Shown: positions 26,340 through 30,991 of the stretch, one piece after another
How the letters are laid out: each line of letters begins with the position of its first letter
How positions within the stretch are numbered: position 1 is the stretch's first letter
From: an uncultured Muribaculum sp.
GTDB lineage: Bacteria; Bacteroidota; Bacteroidia; Bacteroidales; Muribaculaceae
Length of the DNA stretch: 30,991 bases
Direction of reading: 5' to 3'
Assembly: GCA_910578785.1 (NCBI GenBank)
Contig: CAJTSJ010000031.1
Coordinates: 1 to 30,991, forward strand
Program-made: the position numbers and the translations under genes
The notes under the pieces: model-generated
Told to the model about the DNA's origin: nothing
What the model saw: only the letters and a program-made list of their open reading frames with translations
The model's database searches: none

Positions 26340-27428
26340 CTACTTTAATGGCGGTAATTTGTTATCACATCTTTGTGCATTAGCATGGGCTAGTACTTTC
26401 CCGACAGATGTAACGCTAAACGAGTTCGGGATTTTTTCAATCCAGTCTTTTAATAATGACAAATTATGTCTGCTATTCCACTCTGATAAAAACTTTTCTT
26501 CTACATCCGTTTTTAATTGAGTATCTTTTGAATATAATTCAATTACAGTTTTAATCGCGGATTTTTGTTGTTCAGACATAGGTATAGATACAGAAGTATT
26601 ATTCCCCATTGTGTGAATAATGGAAAGCGTATTTACTGCATCTAAATTTCCTATATTGACTCTGACATAACCTGGTAACAAATAATTCTCAACCAACAAA
26701 TTAGGAAACAAAAGTTTATTATTTCGCAATATCGTAATGGCATTTTGATATTCTTCTGAATCTTTTTTAATACCGATTGTTATAATACCATTTAAAGCTT
26801 CTGAACAATATTCTTTTATAGTTTTAAATTTGCCAAATGGATTTATTCGAATAGCGTCAAGTATTTCCAAGTCTTCTATCCAGTCTATCCCATCTGGTAA
26901 TTTAGCATATATTAATCTGCCATATAAATCATTCAATGTATTCAATGCCCCAACACATTCTGGTGATACAGGGATAAAAGAATTTAAAGAATGTATGATT
27001 GTTAGACCTAACAATGCTTCATTAGAAATATCTTCAACGATTTCTACTGCTCGATGTATCCCTGTCCTAACATGTCTGTCGTTACCTTTCTCTATTCTAT
27101 GAACCAACAATTCTGATAGTAAATCATAATCAACAGATCGTTCAGTTGCTGCTGCCGTTTTTTGAGCGTCTACCAACAATAACTGAAAACTCGGATCCGC
27201 AAAAGCCTTTAATCCATCATTTACAGCTTCCATTTTGGGTATAAGCCTATTTTCAAGTTCTCTTACTCGTTCATTGGCTATACGCAAAGCTTCCTCTGTG
27301 AAATCTTTTTTTGCTATGCTATACTTTTCATCGTATATTTCTCTAGCCCGTTTTTCATCAATTCCAATTGTGAGATTTTGAATTTGGAATTGTTGTGCAT
27401 TATCGCCTGCTTTTTGAATTTCCATCAT
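26340..27428 (-). CDS. Hypothetical protein, possible partner of the small membrane protein
   Basis: About 362 residues from the ATG at 27428 (another ATG at 27425; a TTG at 27443 is possible). I cannot assign a family with certainty; the N-terminal layout recalls, from memory only, proteins called LPO_1073/Vpar_1526. The first ~25 residues carry the Q/N-rich motif QKAGDNAQQFQIQNLTIG. A charged, helix-forming stretch follows (EKRAREIYDEKYSIAKKDF to about residue 60) and may be a coiled coil. The rest looks mixed alpha-helical and soluble (LLSELLVHRIEKGNDRHVRT, ALLGLTIIHSLNSFIPVSPE). There is no signal peptide, membrane span or recognised catalytic motif. It overlaps the upstream 74-codon gene by 29 bases, is AT-rich like the restriction genes and is the last gene of that operon. 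A role in defence is inferred from context only. Confidence 0.75.
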   Translation of the reverse strand: MMEIQKAGDNAQQFQIQNLTIGIDEKRAREIYDEKYSIAKKDFTEEALRIANERVRELENRLIPKMEAVNDGLKAFADPSFQLLLVDAQKTAAATERSVDYDLLSELLVHRIEKGNDRHVRTGIHRAVEIVEDISNEALLGLTIIHSLNSFIPVSPECVGALNTLNDLYGRLIYAKLPDGIDWIEDLEILDAIRINPFGKFKTIKEYCSEALNGIITIGIKKDSEEYQNAITILRNNKLLFPNLLVENYLLPGYVRVNIGNLDAVNTLSIIHTMGNNTSVSIPMSEQQKSAIKTVIELYSKDTQLKTDVEEKFLSEWNSRHNLSLLKDWIEKIPNSFSVTSVGKVLAHANAQRCDNKLPPLK

Positions 27429-27624
27429 TGATAATGTTTCCAATTTGTACTTGTTTTGCCTGGTCTCTCCCTTTTTGATGTTGGGAAATTTTGTTTCTTA
27501 TTCCTATTCGATAACCAATAGCACCACCTCCTGCAAGCCCTATCAGCAATGAAATTATCTCTGTACCAATACCATCAAATATCCATTCCATAAAGTAAAA
27601 TATGCCGTTAAAATTATTATTCAT
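27400..27624 (-). CDS. Small single-span membrane protein with a Q/N-rich amyloid-like tail
   Basis: 74 residues, ATG at 27624 (a second Met at residue 12). The N-terminal part is short and aromatic (MNNNFNGIFYFMEWIFDGIG). One membrane span runs from about 22 to 42 (IISLLIGLAGGGAIGYRIG), glycine-rich, followed by R and K residues that place the tail in the cytoplasm. The tail reads QKGRDQAKQVQIGNIINDG (50-68) then SKSRR. VQIG followed by Asn-rich sequence resembles the RHIM/bacterial amyloid-signalling type, and a closely similar motif starts the next protein. It lies 14 bases after the endonuclease stop and overlaps the next gene. Small membrane proteins with such tails can be pore-forming effectors; that role here is inference. 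Confidence 0.7.
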   Translation of the reverse strand: MNNNFNGIFYFMEWIFDGIGTEIISLLIGLAGGGAIGYRIGIRNKISQHQKGRDQAKQVQIGNIINDGNSKSRR

Positions 27625-27638
27625 TTTCGTTAAACTTC

Positions 27639-28382
27639 TTATCTATTCACATACTTTGAGGCGATTTCGCTCCATCTTGGAATTTGAAGTCTTACACCAT
27701 AATGCTTTTCATAACTGTCGAGAACTTTCTGAAGCCAGTCGGGAGCATCATCACGAGTATCTTTGTTCTTATACATAGTTTCTTCCATCGCAGCCAGGAA
27801 GTCTTCCATGTTTTCGAAGATGGAGAAACTTGTGGCTTTTCCATACCATTTTGCAGGACGCATTTTGTGTACGGTACCTTCTTTTATTTGCAGATTTATC
27901 GGCCATATAGTTTTGTTGTTACCAGATTTCATTGGTCTTGACATTTCCCATACTTTCTTCTGCCATACCTGTTTTATCGTGACAATGCCGTCATCCGACA
28001 TATCATATCCAAAAATCAAATATGTTACATTGAGCATCCAAGGCTTTTCTGAAATTTCTCGAGCATACATCCGGAAATCAGCAATATCGAAACCGGGACT
28101 GCCTTTATAGTTGAAGGCTTTGATTTCCATTAGCCCCTCTTTCTTGTTTTCAGGATCAAGATAGAAGTCCGGAGGCATCTGAGTGTTGTCGTTAAGAGAG
28201 TAATCGATATTATTCTTCTTGAGCCACCCCTCAATCCATTCCTGCATAATGTTACCAACAACATCGCGTTGTTTTACGATGATGTCGATGTCTCCTAAAG
28301 TAAATGTAATCTGGCCTTTCTTTGTCAGAATTTTATCATTATTGACAAGCTTGTTATAAACTTGTCCTACTGTAAGTTTCAT
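27639..28382 (-). CDS. NgoBV-family-like type II restriction endonuclease
   Basis: 247 residues. The N-terminus (MKLTVGQVYNKLVNNDKI, TFTLGDIDIIVKQRDVVGNI) and the segment NTQMPPDFYLD match my recollection of NgoBV-type endonucleases. A PD-(D/E)xK nuclease centre is visible as P71-D72 and E86-I-K88 (PPDFYLDP ... LMEIKAF). NgoBV itself cuts GGNNCC; whether this enzyme shares that site cannot be read from sequence. The ATG is at 28382, ten bases after the methyltransferase stop, so methylase and nuclease are read together with the methylase first, the protective order. Codon use is AT-rich compared with the housekeeping genes. The ORF appears complete. Confidence 0.8.
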   Translation of the reverse strand: MKLTVGQVYNKLVNNDKILTKKGQITFTLGDIDIIVKQRDVVGNIMQEWIEGWLKKNNIDYSLNDNTQMPPDFYLDPENKKEGLMEIKAFNYKGSPGFDIADFRMYAREISEKPWMLNVTYLIFGYDMSDDGIVTIKQVWQKKVWEMSRPMKSGNNKTIWPINLQIKEGTVHKMRPAKWYGKATSFSIFENMEDFLAAMEETMYKNKDTRDDAPDWLQKVLDSYEKHYGVRLQIPRWSEIASKYVNR

Positions 28383-28392
28383 ATTGTCAGAG

Positions 28393-30171
28393 TTATAATA
28401 TTAGTTTATCAAGTAATCTTTCGGCTACGGCTTTGATAACAGGTACTACGACTGTATTGCCTAATAAGTCAAAGCCATCTTTTTCGCTCACATTGAATTT
28501 GATTTCATCCGGATATCCGCATAATCTCAAACCTTCACGCAATGTGAGTCTTCGGAGACCGCCGTTGTCCCCGACATACAATTTCTGCATATCCATTGCT
28601 ACAAGAGTCGGTGATATTTCATCAGGAGACATGACTTTGTTTATCTCAAAACTCAATTTGCCGGCAACGATGTTATAGCCTTTGGGTTTTGATTTATCAT
28701 ATTCCCTGCGTGTTGTTTCTACCCCATTAACATTCTTCTCACGAATCAATTTCTTTGGATGTTCATATTTCAGATATCCTTTGTTTGTCAAGTCTACCAA
28801 CATATCCTCAAGCTCAGGATCATCGTAAAATGTGCTAATCTGTTCGAGAGTTAAAGGCATACCATCCATCCAGTCAATTCCGATGATTTCAGCCCATTTT
28901 TTCTTTCTGCGTTCTGTGAGAATTGTATCAAGGAGTTTTTTCTGCTTTGCTGAAACAGGGCCTTTGATTTCCAAATCCCAACTATGTATGTTGGTTTCTC
29001 CACCTCTTTTGTCTTTGATTGCCTTTCCATAAAGTTGCTCTACTGAAAAATGCTTGAGCAATGTTCTGATAAAAGGAGTGTCCTCAGTCGGCATTCCGGA
29101 TTCAAGAATCTCTCCTAACTTTGCTTCTTTGACAGGGAAATTATCAAGATCCGGTTTGCGCTCAAGACTACCTACGATATAGATTCTTTTCCTTTCCTGA
29201 GGTACTCCAAAGTATTTTGAGTTGAGCACCCGGAAATCAAATTTGTATTTTAGGGCGTGAAGTCTGTCAATAATGACTTGAAGTGTCTTACCGCTATCGT
29301 GATTTACGAGACCTTCAACATTTTCGAGAATGAATCCCTTTGGCTTCTTGTCACGCAGTATGCGTTCAACCTCGAAGAACATTGTCCCTCGGGTGTCTGC
29401 AAAGCCTTGGCGTTTCCCTGCAGAACTGAACGCCTGACAAGGGAAACCGGCACAGAGGATGTCGAAATCAGGAATGCTTTTTGTTTCAACTTTAGTGATA
29501 TCTCCTGTAATAGTCTCTGTTGGATGGTTTTCTTTTAAGACATTAACTGCGTAAGGCTTTATTTCTGATGTCATAACACAAACCGGATTCAGTCCTTTCT
29601 CTCGGGCAGCTTGTTCGAGACCACAGCGAATACCGCCAATACCTGCAAACAGGTCAATAAAGCGCAAAACATTCTCCTGTTCAACTTCTGCAACAGCCGG
29701 GATGGCCTTTGTATTGTCAACCATATTTGCAATATCTTTACCCTTTAAGATTGCAGGAGAAAAAGGCACATTGACATTTTCGTTTGGCAATGCCTTTAAC
29801 ATTAGTTTTCGGATATCAAGAGGCTCAGAAAGCAACTCGTCACCTAACGAATATACAACATAACTGCCATCCGGATTAGGATAGCCAAGTGCTTCCATAT
29901 CGCTTTGCTCCTTGATAGACGAACTTATGCAAGGAAACAGGTGATATCCGTCTTGTGGATTTTGCGTGTTATATATAAGAACGTAATCTGGTAATTGCTC
30001 CGAGATAACGCCTCCTCTTCGCTGTGAAAACAAATCTTTATTGAAACGGATATTGTAAAGCTTTTCATACCTATGAGGCTGCTTTCCAAGAATCCATTCC
30101 AACTGAGATTTTTCTCCACGATATGCACCGAAGAGAAATGTCCTATCTTGATTTTCAATATATCTAAACAT
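28393..30171 (-). CDS. DNA cytosine-C5 methyltransferase with an N-terminal extension
   Basis: 592 residues. It transfers methyl from SAM to C5 of cytosine in a specific site, protecting against the partner nuclease. Motif I is RFIDLFAGIGGIRCG (from residue 170) and motif IV is AGFPCQAFSSAGKRQGF with catalytic C245. Motif VI is FILENVEGL (ENV 283-285), motif VIII is GVPQERKRIYIVG (QERKR 325-329), and motifs IX-X lie at the C-terminus (LRRLTLREGLRLCGYP, LLGNTVVVPVIKAV). The target-recognition region lies between about 340 and 540. The first ~165 residues (MFRYIENQDRTFLFGAYRGE, GGVISEQLPDYVLIYNT, HLFPCISSSIKE) are not part of the usual enzyme and match no domain I know. The gene follows the Xre gene by 13 bases. 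Confidence 0.93.
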   Translation of the reverse strand: MFRYIENQDRTFLFGAYRGEKSQLEWILGKQPHRYEKLYNIRFNKDLFSQRRGGVISEQLPDYVLIYNTQNPQDGYHLFPCISSSIKEQSDMEALGYPNPDGSYVVYSLGDELLSEPLDIRKLMLKALPNENVNVPFSPAILKGKDIANMVDNTKAIPAVAEVEQENVLRFIDLFAGIGGIRCGLEQAAREKGLNPVCVMTSEIKPYAVNVLKENHPTETITGDITKVETKSIPDFDILCAGFPCQAFSSAGKRQGFADTRGTMFFEVERILRDKKPKGFILENVEGLVNHDSGKTLQVIIDRLHALKYKFDFRVLNSKYFGVPQERKRIYIVGSLERKPDLDNFPVKEAKLGEILESGMPTEDTPFIRTLLKHFSVEQLYGKAIKDKRGGETNIHSWDLEIKGPVSAKQKKLLDTILTERRKKKWAEIIGIDWMDGMPLTLEQISTFYDDPELEDMLVDLTNKGYLKYEHPKKLIREKNVNGVETTRREYDKSKPKGYNIVAGKLSFEINKVMSPDEISPTLVAMDMQKLYVGDNGGLRRLTLREGLRLCGYPDEIKFNVSEKDGFDLLGNTVVVPVIKAVAERLLDKLIL

Positions 30172-30184
30172 ATTTCTACATCTA

Positions 30185-30427
30185 CTAAATCAGTGTCTTT
30201 ACATTAACGTCTGTTTTGTCACATTCGACTTCATTTATCAAGTCTTTAGGGCTTACAGATAAGACTTTTGCAACTACCACTAATTGCTCCAAAGATGGTT
30301 GAGTCTTATTTTGTACCCATCTGCTAATTGTAATTTCAGATTTTCCCATTTGTTCGGCTAACCAGCGATTGGTCTTATTTTGCTCCGCCAAAGCAACTCT
30401 TATGCGGTTTATATATTGACTTGCCAT
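30185..30427 (-). CDS. Xre-type helix-turn-helix regulator, probable controller of the restriction operon
   Basis: 80 residues with a lambda-repressor-like DNA-binding domain: NRIRVALAEQNKTNRWLAEQ, then the recognition part MGKSEITISRWVQNKTQPS, then LEQLVVVAKVLSVSPKDLI. Size and place, directly upstream of the methyltransferase and nuclease, are those of a restriction-modification controller (C) protein, which delays the nuclease and keeps its level low. It is the first gene of the five-gene run. A TACCTTTG box lies about 20 bases upstream of the ATG, and a short inverted repeat sits above that box. It could also be a general Xre regulator unrelated to C proteins. Confidence 0.85.
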   Translation of the reverse strand: MASQYINRIRVALAEQNKTNRWLAEQMGKSEITISRWVQNKTQPSLEQLVVVAKVLSVSPKDLINEVECDKTDVNVKTLI

Positions 30428-30445
30428 ATCTAACTAAATTTGCTA

Positions 30446-30490
30446 CAAAGGTACGCAAAATACTTGAAAGTTTTATCGCATTATGATAAA
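30446..30490 (-). promoter_or_regulatory. Promoter and possible operator of the restriction operon
   Basis: On the minus strand TACCTTTG (30453-30446) matches the -7 consensus; the -33 box is poor. At the -33 side (30472-30490) lies a perfect inverted repeat TTTATC-N7-GATAAA, and a second small palindrome GATATTATC sits at 30506-30514. Placement above the -7 box of an Xre gene suggests regulator binding sites; this is inferred from position. Confidence 0.4.
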
Positions 30491-30636
30491 GATTTAGTGT
30501 GACAAGATATTATCAAATTTCATATCACGTCATTTTTAAGATAGCCATTCCCGACTTTGGAGGGAAAGATTTTGGCAAGTAGGAAAAACAGGTGAAATTT
30601 ATCGGAATTTTAAGTGTAGCCAAAAACCATTTGATA

Positions 30637-30690
30637 TTGGATGATTGGTTGCATATGACCAACAGTTCAATAACCCAACCAATCATCCAA
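30637..30690. repeat. Perfect 15-base inverted repeat
   Basis: Left arm TTGGATGATTGGTTG (30637-30651) and right arm CAACCAATCATCCAA (30676-30690), with 24 bases between. There is no T-run, so it is not a typical terminator. It could be a protein-binding or transfer-related site of a mobile element. Confidence 0.75.
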
Positions 30691-30704
30691 CCACATGACA
30701 ATCC

Positions 30705-30748
30705 AATCAGTCAGTCAGCCATTCTTGCATTCATTAAATCAGTCAGTC
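30705..30748 (+). repeat. Short direct repeat AATCAGTCAGTC
   Basis: Two exact copies, 30705-30716 and 30737-30748, 32 bases apart (start to start). They lie just after the inverted repeat and may be iterated binding sites. Confidence 0.55.
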
Positions 30749-30991
30749 GGAAACATCTACTACGGGAACAAAGGCCGATGGCAGAATAAGCCGAAGCGTC
30801 AAACTTCGGAGCACTCCAAAAGCAAGAATATTTGAGAAGGCAGGTGAAGCAGAAACAACTCAACGGGAGTAGTACCGAAAGGAAAGAAATTATTTTCTGG
30901 AGGGAGTGCAGTTTCCCGTTTGCCACCATTTCACTTTTGTCTTATAAAAACGGCGTCCGTTTATTTTGAGTGAAACTCGAATAGATCGCAT

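Larger units (their letters stand above)
30491..30991. other. Gene-free region right of the restriction operon
   Basis: About 560 bases right of the Xre gene hold no convincing gene. Besides the repeats listed, there is a hairpin CCGAAG/CTTCGG (30791-30809) and another AAACGG/CCGTTT (30948-30962, followed by ATTTT). An open frame at 30592-30789 on the plus strand codes for a low-complexity peptide formed largely by the repeats, so I do not call it. The stack of repeats is compatible with the regulatory or transfer-origin region of a mobile element extending past the window edge, but nothing proves this. Confidence 0.5.

Noticed and set aside
26340..30427. Insertion-sequence or integrase gene inside the island
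   Set aside because: Every reading frame of size is accounted for by the five operon genes; no transposase (DDE) or tyrosine-recombinase (R..HxxR..Y) pattern is seen.
30637..30748. Possible CRISPR array
   Set aside because: The repeats are only 12-15 bases, in two copies each and partly inverted; no regular spacer pattern and no cas gene.
30592..30789. 65-codon open frame on the plus strand
   Set aside because: It runs through the inverted and direct repeats, giving a low-complexity peptide (SSITQPIIQPHDNPISQS), and has no recognisable start context.

Overview
The window is a piece of a Bacteroidales chromosome, probably from the Muribaculaceae/Bacteroides side of the order. The evidence is the conserved block purH-mreB-mreC-mreD-mrdA-rodA, the cluster sppA-lpxK-punA-thiL, a DUF4923-type secreted protein, SusC-like plug domains, and promoters of the Bacteroidetes type (TTTG or TTG, about 19-20 bases, then TAnnTTTG). 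Shine-Dalgarno sites are mostly absent, as is usual in this phylum. No rRNA, tRNA, CRISPR array, transposase or integrase is visible.

Layout. (1) 60-4563, minus: ybaK, aroC, a TIGR01212-type radical SAM gene and kup, tightly packed behind a good promoter at 4581-4611. (2) 4677-10174, plus: a membrane-anchored LytTR regulator, a 979-residue secreted GH39-DUF362 fusion, a calcineurin-like phosphoesterase lipoprotein and an outer-membrane-barrel-like protein that overlaps it. (3) 10296-15144, plus: sppA, lpxK, punA and thiL behind a promoter at 10215-10246, ending at a strong two-way terminator (15165-15205) shared with the convergent genes. (4) 15227-17240, minus: a LysE-type exporter, a CBM9-like protein and a DUF4923-type protein. 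(5) 17329-24685, minus: purH and the rod-shape/elongasome genes mreB, mreC, mreD, mrdA and rodA, read in that order. (6) 24883-26165, minus: a free-standing carboxypeptidase-regulatory/plug protein with no barrel, preceded by what looks like the 5'-truncated C-terminal remnant of a larger plug-family gene.

(7) 26340-30427, minus: a visibly AT-rich accessory island that reads as one five-gene operon. It holds an Xre regulator, a 592-residue cytosine-C5 methyltransferase, an NgoBV-like restriction endonuclease, a 74-residue single-span membrane protein, and a protein of about 362 residues of no certain family. The last two genes overlap. The cytoplasmic tail of the small membrane protein and the N-terminus of the large protein carry closely similar Q/N-rich motifs (8 of 14 residues identical) resembling paired amyloid-signalling motifs. 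I consider this the best candidate for an undescribed system: a possible membrane effector plus partner embedded in a restriction-modification operon. (8) 30428-30991 carries no convincing gene but has a perfect 15-base inverted repeat, a direct repeat and small hairpins; it may be the flank or backbone of a mobile element that continues past the window.

How the parts relate: regions 1, 3 and 5 are core housekeeping genes (aromatic amino acids, tRNA proofreading, lipid A, thiamine, purines, cell shape). Region 2 looks like envelope and glycan-use functions. Regions 6-8 are accessory, and their junction near 26150-26340 appears to be where foreign DNA meets the older chromosome.
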